A DNA stretch of 58,207 nt from SHZI01 sp964417725 (GCA_964417725.1 CAYQIV010000018.1:1-58207); one strand, 5' to 3'; positions 41,986-51,631 are shown, counted from the first letter of the stretch. Notes: generated by a model from the sequence alone, not told the origin. A program made the numbers and translations.

Positions 41986-43128
41986 ATGCGCAGACCTGAC
42001 CATTCGACCATCCACCGCCTGACCCTGTGGCTGCTGCTCGGCACGGCCGTCACGCTCTGCCTGCAGATGGGCGAGGCGCGCGCCGAGCGCATCAAGGACC
42101 TGGCCAACGTCGCCGGGGTGCGCACCAACCAGCTCGTCGGCTACGGGCTCGTGGTCGGCCTCGACGGCACCGGCGACCAGACGACGCAGGCACCTTTCAC
42201 GACCCAGAGTCTGGTCAGCATGCTCGAGCGGCTCGGCGTGACCATCCCGGCGGGTACCAGCCTGCAGTTGAAGAATGTCGCGGCCGTTGCCGTGCATGCC
42301 GAGCTGCCGCCTTTCGCCAAGCCCGGCCAGACCATCGACGTCACCGTGTCATCGATCGCCAACGCCAAGAGCCTGCGTGGCGGCACGCTGCTGCTGGCAC
42401 CGCTCAAGGGCCTCGATGGCCAGGTTTACGCCATCGCCCAGGGCAATCTGGCGGTCGGCGGCCTCGGCACCTCCGGCGCCGACGGCTCGCGGGTCAGCAT
42501 CAACGTGCCGAGTGTCGGCCGCATCCCCAACGGGGCAACGGTCGAACGTGCGGTGCCCACCACGCTGGGCAGCGCCGAGGCCCTGCTCCTCAACCTGCAC
42601 ACGCCCGACTTCACCACCTCGTCACGTCTCGCGGCCCGCATCAACGAGGTGCTGGGAGCCGGTGCCGCACTGGCCGTCGACCCGATGTCGGTACAGGTCG
42701 CCGCGCCGCGCACGCAGCCGGAGCGGATGGCCCTGGTCGCCGCTATCGAGAACCTGGAGATCAGCCCGGGCGAGGCGCCGGCGCGCGTCATCATCAACTC
42801 GCGCACCGGCACGGTGGTCATCAGCTCGCGCGTCCAGGTGACGCCGGCCGCCGTCTCGCATGGTTCGCTGGTGGTGAGCATCAGCGAGGACTTCGACGTC
42901 AGCCAGCCGCAGCCGTTCTCGCGCACTGGCGATACGGTCGTCACACCGCAGACGGGCATCGACATCGCACAGGCCGACAACCGCATGTTCCTCTTCAAGG
43001 CCGGCGTCGACCTCAACGATATCGTCAAGGCGGTCAACGAGGTCGGGGCGGCACCGGGCGACCTGGTGGCGATCCTCGAAGCCCTGCGCGTCGCCGGCGC
43101 ACTGCGCGCCGAGCTGGTCGTCATCTGA
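41986..43128 (+). CDS. flgI: P-ring protein FlgI
   Basis: 380 residues with a signal peptide ending near AEARA (about 29). Mature motifs RIKDLANVAGVRTNQLVGYG, VVGLDGTGDQTTQAPFT, ITVSS-like blocks and the C-terminal VKAVNEVGAAPGDLVAILEAL identify FlgI. It polymerises in the periplasm around the rod with help from FlgA. GGAG lies six bases before the ATG. Confidence 0.97.
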   Translation: MRRPDHSTIHRLTLWLLLGTAVTLCLQMGEARAERIKDLANVAGVRTNQLVGYGLVVGLDGTGDQTTQAPFTTQSLVSMLERLGVTIPAGTSLQLKNVAAVAVHAELPPFAKPGQTIDVTVSSIANAKSLRGGTLLLAPLKGLDGQVYAIAQGNLAVGGLGTSGADGSRVSINVPSVGRIPNGATVERAVPTTLGSAEALLLNLHTPDFTTSSRLAARINEVLGAGAALAVDPMSVQVAAPRTQPERMALVAAIENLEISPGEAPARVIINSRTGTVVISSRVQVTPAAVSHGSLVVSISEDFDVSQPQPFSRTGDTVVTPQTGIDIAQADNRMFLFKAGVDLNDIVKAVNEVGAAPGDLVAILEALRVAGALRAELVVI

Positions 43129-43141
43129 CGGTGGCACTGGC

Positions 43142-44095
43142 ATGACCGCCCCTGTCGATTTCGCCGGCGACTTCCACGGGCTGAGCCGCCTGCGCAGCGC
43201 CGCGGCCCGCGACCAGGCGGGCAGCACGGGCGAGGCGGCGCGGCAGTTCGAGGCGCTGTTCGTGCAGATGATGCTGAAGAGCATGCGCGAGGCCAACGCC
43301 GCCTTCGGCGAGGACAAGGACACCACCTACCAGGACATGTACGACCAGCAGATCGCACTGGAGATGACGCGCGGCCGTGGCCTCGGGCTCGCCGCCGTCC
43401 TCGAGCGGCAGCTGGGCGGGGCCGCCCCAACCGACACCGGCAACGAGACGGCCGGTATCGGCACACCGGGTGGCCTGCCGCCGGCGATTCTCAACCGCAC
43501 GCGCATCACGCCACCACTCGAAATGGCTGCCGGGCCACCGCCGGTCGCCGGCATCGCCGGTGCCAGCGGCACGCCCTCCGCGGCCGCATCAGGCGTCGAC
43601 CGCGACGGGTTCGTGCGTGCGATCTGGCCTCACGCACGCGCAGCCGCCCGGGAACTCGGTGTCGACCCGCGGGCCCTGGTCGCCCAGGCCGCGCTGGAAA
43701 GCGGCTGGGGCAGCCGCCAGATCCGCGACACCGAAGGCCGCGACAGCCACAACCTGTTCGGCATCAAGGCCGACAACCGCTGGCAGGGCGCGCACGTGAC
43801 GGTGACGACGCTGGAATACGCCGATGGGCTGCCGGCACCGCAGCGGGCCCGCTTCCGCGCCTATCCCGACCTCGCGGCCGGCTTCCGGGATTATGTCGAT
43901 TTCCTCAAGGGCAACCCGCGTTATGCCGAAGCCCTGCGCGGTGGCGGCAATGCCGGCGAGTTCGCCGACCGGCTGCAATCGGCCGGCTATGCCACCGACC
44001 CGGATTATGCAGCGAAGATCCGCCGCATCCTCTCGAGCCCGCTCATCACCGGCCTCGGCATGCCGCTAAAGGTGGACGCCAATGTGCCGATCTAG
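43142..44095 (+). CDS. flgJ: Rod cap and muramidase FlgJ
   Basis: 317 residues, bifunctional form. The N-terminal rod-cap domain (EAARQFEALFVQMMLKSMR, about 31-49, then DQQIALEMTRGRGLGLA) is followed by a Pro/Ala linker (about 95-150). The C-terminal glucosaminidase domain has VAQAALESGWG with catalytic Glu186 and NLFGIKA. It assembles the rod and cuts peptidoglycan at the site of rod passage. Its last 30 bases contain a candidate sigma-28 promoter for flgK. Confidence 0.96.
   Translation: MTAPVDFAGDFHGLSRLRSAAARDQAGSTGEAARQFEALFVQMMLKSMREANAAFGEDKDTTYQDMYDQQIALEMTRGRGLGLAAVLERQLGGAAPTDTGNETAGIGTPGGLPPAILNRTRITPPLEMAAGPPPVAGIAGASGTPSAAASGVDRDGFVRAIWPHARAAARELGVDPRALVAQAALESGWGSRQIRDTEGRDSHNLFGIKADNRWQGAHVTVTTLEYADGLPAPQRARFRAYPDLAAGFRDYVDFLKGNPRYAEALRGGGNAGEFADRLQSAGYATDPDYAAKIRRILSSPLITGLGMPLKVDANVPI
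44067..44093 (+). promoter_or_regulatory. Candidate sigma-28 promoter of flgKL inside the end of flgJ
   Basis: TAAA (44067-44070), 15 bases, GCCGATCT (44086-44093), with two mismatches to GCCGATAA. It is 47 bases before the flgK ATG and fits the late expression usual for hook-filament junction genes. Confidence 0.55.
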
Positions 44096-44140
44096 ATTCA
44101 CGCAACGCGCCGCGTGCGCGTCGACTGCGGATGACATGAC

Positions 44141-46039
44141 ATGTCGGGAATGATCACCAATGGCCTGTCGGCACTGCTGGCAACCCAGCGTGCGCTGCAG
44201 ACGACCAGCAACAACATCGCCAACGCCAACACCGAGGGCTACATCCGCCAGCGCACCGTGTTCACCGAGCAGATCGGCACACCGCGCGGCGGCTTCGTCA
44301 TCGGCCAGGGTGTCACGGTGAGCGGCATCGAGCGCATTTACGACCAGTTCCTCGTCGACCAGTACCAGTCGACGACCTCCACCGAGCAACGCTACGACGT
44401 CTACAGCAGCCTCAGTTCGCGGGTCAACGGCCTGCTCGGCAACCCGGACACCAGCACCACCTCGGCAATCCAGCGTTTCTTCAGCCAGGTCGAGACGCTC
44501 GGCCGCGACCCGACCTCGATGGCCATGCGCCAGCAGCTGTTGATGGAGGGCGAGAACCTCACCGACCGGTTCAACCAGCTCGATCGCCAGCTCGCCGGCC
44601 TCGAGGACGAGGTCGACCTGCGTCTCGGCGAGGCCGTGCGCACCATCAACCAGCTCACCGGGCAGATCGCCGACATCAACGACAAGATCGTGTCTGCCGG
44701 CAACAACCCCCCGGCCGACCTGCTCGACAAGCGCGAACTGCTGCTGCGCCAGCTCGCCGGACAGATCGACATCACGACGACGCGACCGGCGGACGGCAGC
44801 GTCAGCGTCATGATCGGCAGCGGCCAGTCCCTGGTGCTCGGCAACATGCACAACGACGTCGCCGTGGTCGCCGACGGCTACGACGGCGCCCGCCTGCAGT
44901 TCGCGGTGCGCAGCGGCAACAGCCTCCAGGAGGTGTCCTCGCGGGTCAGCGGCGGCATCGTCGGCGGCCTGCTCGGCTTCCGCGACCAGGTCCTCGACAC
45001 GGCACGCCAGGACCTCGGCAAGCTCGCACTCGGCATCGCCACCGCATTCAACGACCAGCACCGGCTGGGCATGGATCTGAACGGCGACCTGGGCGGCGAT
45101 TTCTTCGGTGCCGCGGGTCCGGTCGTCTCCGCGGCTGCGACCAACGCCGGCAGCGCCCTGCCCGTGGCGACGATCAGCGACGCGGCGGAAATCAGCGGCC
45201 GCGACTACGAATTGCGCTACAACGGCACGGCCTGGCTGCTCACCGAGCGCGTCTCCGGCAGCGTGGTGCCGACCACCGGCACCGGCAGCAGCGGCGATCC
45301 GCTGCGCGCCGAAGGGCTGTCGATCGTTACCGGCAGCGGCGCCGTGGCGGGCGACCGCTTCCTGGTGCGGCCCACGGCGGTGACGGCCGCAGAGTTCCGC
45401 GTCGTCCTCGCCGATCCGGCCGGCATCGCCGCGGCGGGGCCGCTGCAATCGGGCATCGACGGCGCCAACACCTCGACGGCGACCATCGGCACACCCGTGG
45501 CCGACGACATCACCGACCCGAAGCTGCTGACGCCGGCGACCATCATTTTCAACTCGCCGACCACGTATTCGGTATATACCGGCGGCGGCGCCGACATCGT
45601 CGGCCCGCTGCCCTACACCAGCGGCGGCGACATCGGTTTCGCCGGCTGGACGGTCCAGGTCAGTGGCACACCCGCCGCCGGCGACCGCTTCAGCGTCGGG
45701 CCGACCGGACCGGCCAGCGGCGACAACCGCAATGCATTGGCACTCGGTTCGATCCCCGGCACGGGCTTTTTCAACGGCGGGCAGCAATCGATCTACAACC
45801 TCGGCGCCGACATCGTCGCCACCAGCGGCTCCATGGCCTCGCGCGCCAGCAACGAGCTGACCGTGCAGCGCGCATTGCTGCAGCAGGCGCAGCTCGACGT
45901 CGAGAGCCTGTCGGGCGTCAACCTCGAAGAAGAGGCGGCCAACCTGCTGCGCTACCAGGAAGCCTATCTGGCGGCGAGCAAGGTCATCGGCATGGCCAAC
46001 GACCTGTTCGGGCAGCTGCTGCAGCTGGTGGGACGCTGA
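44141..46039 (+). CDS. flgK: Hook-associated protein FlgK (HAP1)
   Basis: 632 residues, longer than the E. coli form (547) because of an enlarged Gly/Ala/Thr-rich central region (about 300-530). The N-terminal NGLSALLATQRALQTTSNNI and NANTEGYIRQRTVF, and the C-terminal SGVNLEEEAANLLRYQEAY, are conserved. It sits at the hook-filament junction and uses FlgN as chaperone. Three ATG-like steps occur just before; 44141 gives the conserved MSGMITNGL start. Confidence 0.96.
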   Translation: MSGMITNGLSALLATQRALQTTSNNIANANTEGYIRQRTVFTEQIGTPRGGFVIGQGVTVSGIERIYDQFLVDQYQSTTSTEQRYDVYSSLSSRVNGLLGNPDTSTTSAIQRFFSQVETLGRDPTSMAMRQQLLMEGENLTDRFNQLDRQLAGLEDEVDLRLGEAVRTINQLTGQIADINDKIVSAGNNPPADLLDKRELLLRQLAGQIDITTTRPADGSVSVMIGSGQSLVLGNMHNDVAVVADGYDGARLQFAVRSGNSLQEVSSRVSGGIVGGLLGFRDQVLDTARQDLGKLALGIATAFNDQHRLGMDLNGDLGGDFFGAAGPVVSAAATNAGSALPVATISDAAEISGRDYELRYNGTAWLLTERVSGSVVPTTGTGSSGDPLRAEGLSIVTGSGAVAGDRFLVRPTAVTAAEFRVVLADPAGIAAAGPLQSGIDGANTSTATIGTPVADDITDPKLLTPATIIFNSPTTYSVYTGGGADIVGPLPYTSGGDIGFAGWTVQVSGTPAAGDRFSVGPTGPASGDNRNALALGSIPGTGFFNGGQQSIYNLGADIVATSGSMASRASNELTVQRALLQQAQLDVESLSGVNLEEEAANLLRYQEAYLAASKVIGMANDLFGQLLQLVGR

Positions 46040-46042
46040 GCC

Positions 46043-47233
46043 ATGCGCATCTCGAGCAGTTACTACCAGTCACAGTGGCTCGCCGCCATCCAGCGGCAGC
46101 AGGTCGAGCTGGGCGTAACCCAGGGGCAGATCAACACCGGGCGGCGCATCGCCACCGCGGCCGACGACCCGGCCGGTGCCGCGCACTCCGTCCTGCTCCA
46201 GCGGGGCATCGACGACCTCGCCAACTTCCAGGCCAACGCCGAGACGGCCCGGCGGCGCCTCAGCCTCGCCGAGAACTCGCTGAGTCAGGCCACCGATGTC
46301 GTCAGCCGGCTGCGCGAACTGTCCCTGCAGGCGATCAACGCCACGCAGACCGTCGACTCGCGGCGTGCCATCGCCGTCGAGGCGCGCGAACTGCGCAACA
46401 GCCTGGTCAGCATCGGCAACGCCCAGGACGGCGAAGGCCGCTACCTTTACGCCGGCAACAAGGTCCAGACCCAGCCCTTCGTCGAGACCGGCAACATCAG
46501 CTATCAGGGGGATGACGGCACCCGGTTCCAGCGCATCTCCGATGACCGGGGCGTGCAGGAGAACGACGCCGGTTCCGACGTTTTCATGCGCATCCGCGAT
46601 GGCAATGGCACCTTCACCATGCACGCGGGCCTGTCCAATGGCGGCACGGCGATCTGGCAGGCGGCAGGGGTCACCGATCCATCGGCCTGGGTCGCGGATG
46701 ACTATGCGATCAACTTCACCGCTGCCGATGCCTGGGAAGTGCGCGACAGCGGGGGCGCGCTGGTGGCCAGCGGCACCTATGTCAGCGGTGAGGCCATCGC
46801 CTTTCGCGGCATCAGCGTCAGGCTGCAGGGGGCCCCGGAGGCGGGCGATGCCTTCGCGGTCCGCGGCAGCCGCTTCAGCAGCGTCTTCGACATGGTCGAC
46901 GGCTTCATCGCCGCGCTGGACATCGACACCGCCAACCCGGCCGGCAAGGCCGAACTCGTCAATCGCCTCAGCACCACCCTGCAGGACCTCGATCAGGCGC
47001 TGGGGCATTTCAGCGACGTGCGCAGCCAGATCGGCGCGCGCCTGTCGACGATCGAGCGCCAGATCGACAACAACGCCGACACCGGACTGGAACTGACGCG
47101 GACGCTGTCCGGCATCCGCGACCTCGACTATGCCGAGGCGGTGTCGCGCCTCGAGCAGCAGCTGGTCAGCCTCGAGGCGGCGCAGAAGGCCTTCGCCCGC
47201 ACCCGGTCGTACTCCCTGTTCAGCACCCTCTAG
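46043..47233 (+). CDS. flgL: Hook-associated protein FlgL (HAP3)
   Basis: 396 residues. It begins MRISSSYYQSQWLAAIQRQQ and has the flagellin-like RRIATAADDPAGAAHSVLL near residue 33; the C-terminal helix ends LEAAQKAFARTRSYSLFSTL as in FlgL. It starts three bases after flgK, so the pair forms one unit. It joins FlgK to the filament. Confidence 0.96.
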   Translation: MRISSSYYQSQWLAAIQRQQVELGVTQGQINTGRRIATAADDPAGAAHSVLLQRGIDDLANFQANAETARRRLSLAENSLSQATDVVSRLRELSLQAINATQTVDSRRAIAVEARELRNSLVSIGNAQDGEGRYLYAGNKVQTQPFVETGNISYQGDDGTRFQRISDDRGVQENDAGSDVFMRIRDGNGTFTMHAGLSNGGTAIWQAAGVTDPSAWVADDYAINFTAADAWEVRDSGGALVASGTYVSGEAIAFRGISVRLQGAPEAGDAFAVRGSRFSSVFDMVDGFIAALDIDTANPAGKAELVNRLSTTLQDLDQALGHFSDVRSQIGARLSTIERQIDNNADTGLELTRTLSGIRDLDYAEAVSRLEQQLVSLEAAQKAFARTRSYSLFSTL

Positions 47234-47659
47234 CGCCCTGTTCCACAGGTCACCCGACGAGTGCGTCGCATCTTCCGGCCCGACACTGCGCCGCTGGCCG
47301 TCGCCGTGCGCCTGGTCGTGGCGCCTCCCCGCTGATCGTCCCGCACCGGTATCCGCCGCCGAGCCTGCCAGCCTGACCCGTGGGACAAGGCAGCGAACGC
47401 CAGGCCGCCGCACCGCACCCCACCGGCCGCCCCGGGCACCGCACCGCGCATCACACCTTCCGGCAAGCCGTCACCGCATCGATTCGTGACGGCCGTCACA
47501 TCCCGCCGTTCAAGGCCACCGGCCGCCGGCCGATAAACCGCCTGCACAGCTGCAGTTGGTCCCTTCCGGCGCGACGGCCACGGCCCGGATCCGGAGGGAA
47601 ACACGACCAGAGGACCGTGAAGCTGGCATTGTCATCAACGATCCGAGGAGCACCTGAAA
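47234..47659 (+). other. Intergenic region flgL-fliC (426 bases)
   Basis: No real gene is recognised; the open frames across it have no family features and continue into fliC antisense or out-of-frame sequence. It holds the fliC sigma-28 promoter (47510-47536), leaving a leader of about 115 bases. An rRNA, tRNA or clear terminator is not seen. Confidence 0.6.
47510..47536 (+). promoter_or_regulatory. Sigma-28 (FliA) promoter of fliC
   Basis: TCAA (47510-47513), 15 bases, GCCGATAA (47529-47536). The -10 is perfect and the spacing is the consensus one. Confidence 0.85.
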
Positions 47660-49252
47660 ATGCCCGCGATAGTCAACACCAACGTCATGTCCCTGAACGC
47701 GCAGCGCAACCTGACGCGTTCCGACGGCCAGCTGGCCACCGCCCTGCAGCGCCTGTCATCCGGTCTGCGCATCAACAGCGCCAAGGACGACGCGGCCGGC
47801 ATGGCGATCGCCGAACGCTTCACCACGCAGATCCGCGGCATCAACCAGGCCGCGCGCAACGCCAACGACGGCATCTCGCTGTCCCAGACCGCGGAAGGCG
47901 CCCTCGGCGAGCTGACCAACAACCTGCAGCGCATCCGCGAGCTGGCCGTGCAGTCGGCCAACGCCACCAACTCGGCCACCGACCGCGCCGCCCTCGACCA
48001 GGAAGTCCAGCAGCGCATCGCCGAGATCGAGCGCATCGCCGCCCAGACCTCGTTCAACGGGCAGAAGATCCTCGACGGTACCTTCGGCAACGCCACCTTC
48101 CAGGTCGGCGCCAACGTCAACGAGACGATCACCATCGGCCTGTCGACCAGCACCCGCGCCGCCGACATCGGTTCCTACGTCAACTCGTCCGGCACGGAAG
48201 CCGTGGTCGTGGCGGCCGGTGCCGCAGCCGCCTCCGGCACGCGCACCCTGACGACCAACGGTGCGGCCTACGCCGGCGTCTCGGCGACCGCCTTCAACGG
48301 CTCGAACTTCAGCCTCAACGGCACCAACGTCGCCAACTCGGCCGGCTACGTCGGCTCGGGCGCGCCCACCTACCAGGATTCGACGAGCGCCTTCGCCAAG
48401 GCCGCAGCGATCAATTCCAGCGGCATCGCCGGCGTCACGGCCAGCGCCACCACCTCGCTGACCTTCGCCGCCGCCAGCGGTGGCACGGCGGGCACCAGCG
48501 ACTTCCTCGACGTGACGCTCAACACCGGTGCGGCGCTGTCGTCCTACACCCTGACCATCAACGGCCAGGCGGTCCTGACCGCGACCGCGGATGTCAGCAT
48601 CGACGCCGCGGTACAGAACATCAACGCCTTCAGCGCGTCGACCGGCGTCGTCGCCTCCAAGACCTCGGGCGGCTCCCTGCAGCTGGTCGCCAGCGACGGC
48701 CGCAACATCGCCGTCAGCGAGGCCTTTGCGGTCACCGCCGGTACCGGCGGCGGCCCCAACACCCTCAACACGGTGTTCTCGGGCACGACCGGCGGCAACG
48801 ACACCGCCCTGACCTCGGCGGTCGCCGGCAGCACCGAGACCTACCGCGGCCAGGTCACCCTGCAGTCATCCTCGGGCATCACCCTGGGCGGCACGCAGGC
48901 CACGGCCGGCTTCGCCACGACCCTGCTGGCGGCGTCCAGCAACCTCGCGGCGCAGAACGTCACCAGCGTGAACAATGCCAACAGCACCATCCTCGCGGTG
49001 GATGCGGCGCTGACCTCGGTGAGCAGCCTGCGCAGCACCTTCGGTGCCATCCAGAACCGCTTCGAGTCGACGATCGCCAACCTGCAGACGGTGTCGGAGA
49101 ACCTCACGGCCTCCCGCAGCCGCATCCAGGATGCCGACTTCGCCGCCGAGACCGCGGCACTGACCAAGGCGCAGATCCTGCAGCAGGCCGGCGTCTCGGT
49201 GCTGGCCCAGGCCAACGCGGTGCCGCAGACGGTGCTCGGGCTCTTCCGTTAA
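47660..49252 (+). CDS. fliC: Flagellin
   Basis: 530 residues. The N-terminal D0/D1 (SLNAQRNLTRSDGQLATALQ, SGLRINSAKDDAAGMAIAER) and the C-terminal D1/D0 (ENLTASRSRIQDADFAAETA, ending VPQTVLGLFR) are strongly conserved. The central part (about 180-420) is a Ser/Thr/Ala/Gly-rich domain nearly free of charged residues. It forms the filament, is exported by the type III apparatus with FliS as chaperone, and is expressed late from a sigma-28 promoter. GAGGAG lies about ten bases before the ATG. A strong hairpin follows the gene. Confidence 0.98.
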   Translation: MPAIVNTNVMSLNAQRNLTRSDGQLATALQRLSSGLRINSAKDDAAGMAIAERFTTQIRGINQAARNANDGISLSQTAEGALGELTNNLQRIRELAVQSANATNSATDRAALDQEVQQRIAEIERIAAQTSFNGQKILDGTFGNATFQVGANVNETITIGLSTSTRAADIGSYVNSSGTEAVVVAAGAAAASGTRTLTTNGAAYAGVSATAFNGSNFSLNGTNVANSAGYVGSGAPTYQDSTSAFAKAAAINSSGIAGVTASATTSLTFAAASGGTAGTSDFLDVTLNTGAALSSYTLTINGQAVLTATADVSIDAAVQNINAFSASTGVVASKTSGGSLQLVASDGRNIAVSEAFAVTAGTGGGPNTLNTVFSGTTGGNDTALTSAVAGSTETYRGQVTLQSSSGITLGGTQATAGFATTLLAASSNLAAQNVTSVNNANSTILAVDAALTSVSSLRSTFGAIQNRFESTIANLQTVSENLTASRSRIQDADFAAETAALTKAQILQQAGVSVLAQANAVPQTVLGLFR

Positions 49253-49286
49253 GCAGCCCGGCCACCTGCTGCACAGAGAGGCGAAA

Positions 49287-49314
49287 AAGGTGGCCGGCGC
49301 AAGCCGGCCACCTT
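49287..49314 (+). terminator. Hairpin downstream of fliC
   Basis: A perfect 12-bp stem (AAGGTGGCCGGC / GCCGGCCACCTT) with a GCAA tetraloop, 35 bases after the fliC stop. There is no U-run on the plus strand, so it may end or stabilise the abundant fliC message. Confidence 0.75.
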
Positions 49315-49385
49315 CGTCCATGAAGGGGACAGCCGCCGCTTAAGTCAAAGATGACCCCGGCGGCGGCACGACGGAGGAGAGGATT

Positions 49386-49739
49386 GTGGACTCGACACCG
49401 ATCGACTGGGGCCCGGGCGCTGCCACCGCGGCCCGCGCGACGACAACCGGCCCCACGGCCGGCGGCAAGGCACTGCCGGCGGCAGGCAATTCCCCGCCGG
49501 CACCTGCACCCTCGCCTGCCGAGGCCATGCGCACCGCCGTGGCCCAGATCCAGCGCTACATCTCGAGCAACCACCGGGACCTGCAGTTCGAACTCGATGA
49601 TGGCAGCGGCAGAACCGTGATCCGCGTCATCAATCCGGAGACCCAGGAGGTGGTGCGGCAGATTCCATCGGAAGAGGCGCTGCGCCTCTCCGCAGCAATG
49701 ACCGCCCACCTCGGCGGGCTGCTCGATGAAAATGCCTGA
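49386..49739 (+). CDS. flaG: FlaG family protein
   Basis: 117 residues. The first half is a Pro/Ala/Gly-rich disordered segment. The second (AVAQIQRYISSNHRDLQFELDDGSGRTVIRVINPETQEVVRQIP) is the compact FlaG domain. The start is the GTG at 49386, with GGAGG eight bases before it. FlaG affects filament length in Pseudomonas, Vibrio and Campylobacter. Position between fliC and fliD is the usual one. Confidence 0.93.
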   Translation: MDSTPIDWGPGAATAARATTTGPTAGGKALPAAGNSPPAPAPSPAEAMRTAVAQIQRYISSNHRDLQFELDDGSGRTVIRVINPETQEVVRQIPSEEALRLSAAMTAHLGGLLDENA

Positions 49740-49756
49740 TGGCACGCATCTTGCTT
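49740..49756 (+). promoter_or_regulatory. Sigma-54 promoter of fliD
   Basis: TGGCAC, five bases, TTGC: perfect -24/-12 elements directly after the flaG stop, 42 bases before the fliD ATG. Sixteen consecutive bases (49741-49756) are identical to the fleS promoter. Confidence 0.88.
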
Positions 49757-49795
49757 CATGACCTTTGATCAAGCCATGCAGCATCACCCGACACC

Positions 49796-51160
49796 ATGCC
49801 AGGATTGACCGCCACGGGACTCGGCTCCGGCCTCGACATCAACAGCCTTGTCGACCAGCTGGTCGCCGCCGAGCGCGCCCCGACCAATAACCGCCTCAAC
49901 CTGCGCGAGGCGCGCGCCAATGCACAGCTTTCCGCGCTCGGCAAGCTGAAGAGCGCCCTGTCGGGCTTCCGCAGCGCACTCACCGCGCTGAAAAGCGCCG
50001 ACCGCTTCCAGGGCCGCAGCGTCACCAGCACGAATGCCGACATCGTGTCCGCGACTGCCACCAGCAGCGCCGTGCCCGGCACCTATACGGTGGAAGTGCT
50101 GACCCGCACCACCAGCCACAAGCTGGCCTCTGCCGCCTTTGCCGATGCCGAAACCCACATCGGCAGCGGCACGCTGACCATCGCCATTGGCGACGAAAGC
50201 ATGGCACTCGAATTCGGTGAGGAAGGCACCACGCTGACGGCCATCCGCGATGCCATCAATGCGGCGGACGACAACCCGGGCGTGGCGGCGACGATCGTCA
50301 CCGCGGACGACGGCGCACGCCTGATCCTCAGTGCCACGGGCAGCGGCACGGCCAGCGAGATGACCCTGGCGGTCAGCGGCGGCGACGACGGGCTGCTGCC
50401 CTTCGTCTATGACGGCGAAGCACCGCCCAATGCCATGACCGAATTGCAGGCCGCCAGCGACGCCACCCTGCGCATCGACAACTTCGACGTCACCAGCACC
50501 AGCAACGACATCGACAGCGCAATCGAAGGCGTCACGCTCAGCCTCAAGAAGGCCGAGCCCGGCACCACCGTCACGGTGACGGTCACCCATGACAAGGACT
50601 CGAGCCGCAATGCCATCGTGTCCTTCGTCGGCGCCTACAACACGCTGCTCGACACCATCAGGGAAGTCACGGCCTACAACGCCGAGAAACGCGAAGCCGC
50701 CGCCCTGATGGGCGACCCGGCGGTGCGCGGCTTCAGCGACGGCCTGCGCCGCGAGGTCAGCAGCAGCACCGAAGGCGCCACGCTCAAATCCCTGTCGATG
50801 CTCGGCGTGACGACCGAAAGCAACGGCAAACTGAAGATCGACACCGCGCAGCTGGACGCGCTGATGGCCAGCGACTTCGACAGCATCGGCGACTTCTTTG
50901 CCGGTGATGCCGGCCTGGCCTCGCGCCTCGACGCCGTGGTCGACAACATCCTCAAGACGAGCGGTGCCATCGCCACGCGCGAATCGACGCTCCAGGACAA
51001 TCTCAAGAGCATCTCCGAACAGCGCGAGATGCTCGACCGGCGCCTCGAAAGCGTGCGCAAACGCCTCAGCGCCCAGTTCAACGCCATGGATCGCCTGCTC
51101 TCGCAGCTGCGCAATACCAGTGATTATCTCGCCGCCCAGCTGACCCCGCCGACAAGTTGA
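49796..51160 (+). CDS. fliD: Filament cap protein FliD (HAP2)
   Basis: 454 residues. The N-terminal GLGSGLDINSLVDQLVAAER and the C-terminal coiled-coil region (STLQDNLKSISEQREMLDRR, ending MDRLLSQLRNTSDYL) are FliD hallmarks. It forms the cap under which flagellin subunits fold. Transcription is likely from the sigma-54 promoter just upstream; fliS, fliT and the PilZ gene follow in the same unit. Confidence 0.97.
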   Translation: MPGLTATGLGSGLDINSLVDQLVAAERAPTNNRLNLREARANAQLSALGKLKSALSGFRSALTALKSADRFQGRSVTSTNADIVSATATSSAVPGTYTVEVLTRTTSHKLASAAFADAETHIGSGTLTIAIGDESMALEFGEEGTTLTAIRDAINAADDNPGVAATIVTADDGARLILSATGSGTASEMTLAVSGGDDGLLPFVYDGEAPPNAMTELQAASDATLRIDNFDVTSTSNDIDSAIEGVTLSLKKAEPGTTVTVTVTHDKDSSRNAIVSFVGAYNTLLDTIREVTAYNAEKREAAALMGDPAVRGFSDGLRREVSSSTEGATLKSLSMLGVTTESNGKLKIDTAQLDALMASDFDSIGDFFAGDAGLASRLDAVVDNILKTSGAIATRESTLQDNLKSISEQREMLDRRLESVRKRLSAQFNAMDRLLSQLRNTSDYLAAQLTPPTS

Positions 51161-51190
51161 GCGCCCCTGAAAACCGATGGATGACGCATC

Positions 51191-51631
51191 ATGACCCGCA
51201 CGCCGTACGCCCACCCGCTTGACCAGTACCGCACCGTCGACGCCTACGGCGCCGCCGCCGCCGACCGCCTGCAGCTCATCTCGCGCATGCTGCAGGGAGC
51301 GCTCGATCGCATCACCGCCGCGCGCGGCCACATGGTGCGCGGCGAGATCGCCGCCAAGGGCGAGGCGCTGGGTCGCGCGATCCGCCTCATCGACGGTCTG
51401 CACTGCTGCCTCGACATGGAGCGCGGCGGCGGCATCGCCGCCAACCTCGCCGCACTCTACGATTACATGACGCGGCGCCTGATCGAGGGCAACCTGCACA
51501 ATGACCCCCGTGCCCTCGACGAGGTCACGGGCCTGCTCGAGGACATCCGCGACGGCTGGCAGGAAATGAGCCGCCAGCAGGCCGCGACGGGCACCACCAG
51601 CCACGCCGGGGCGGTGCCCGGACTGGCATGA
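51191..51631 (+). CDS. fliS: Flagellin export chaperone FliS
   Basis: 146 residues, four-helix FliS fold: LDQYRTVDAYGAAAADRLQLI, then LGRAIRLIDGLHCCLDMERG and AALYDYMTRRLIEGNLHNDP, which is diagnostic. It keeps flagellin unfolded and capped before export. The stop overlaps the next gene (ATGA). The C-terminal 20 residues are a disordered extension. Confidence 0.95.
   Translation: MTRTPYAHPLDQYRTVDAYGAAAADRLQLISRMLQGALDRITAARGHMVRGEIAAKGEALGRAIRLIDGLHCCLDMERGGGIAANLAALYDYMTRRLIEGNLHNDPRALDEVTGLLEDIRDGWQEMSRQQAATGTTSHAGAVPGLA

Noticed and set aside
44066..45787. 573-codon open frame on the minus strand
   Set aside because: Antisense to flgK, with repetitive Val/Asp/Ala composition typical of a shadow frame; flgK is certain.
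47380..49323. 647-codon frame covering fliC
   Set aside because: Out-of-frame reading of fliC, giving an Arg/His/Gln-rich product. FliC in the other frame has complete D0/D1 domains.
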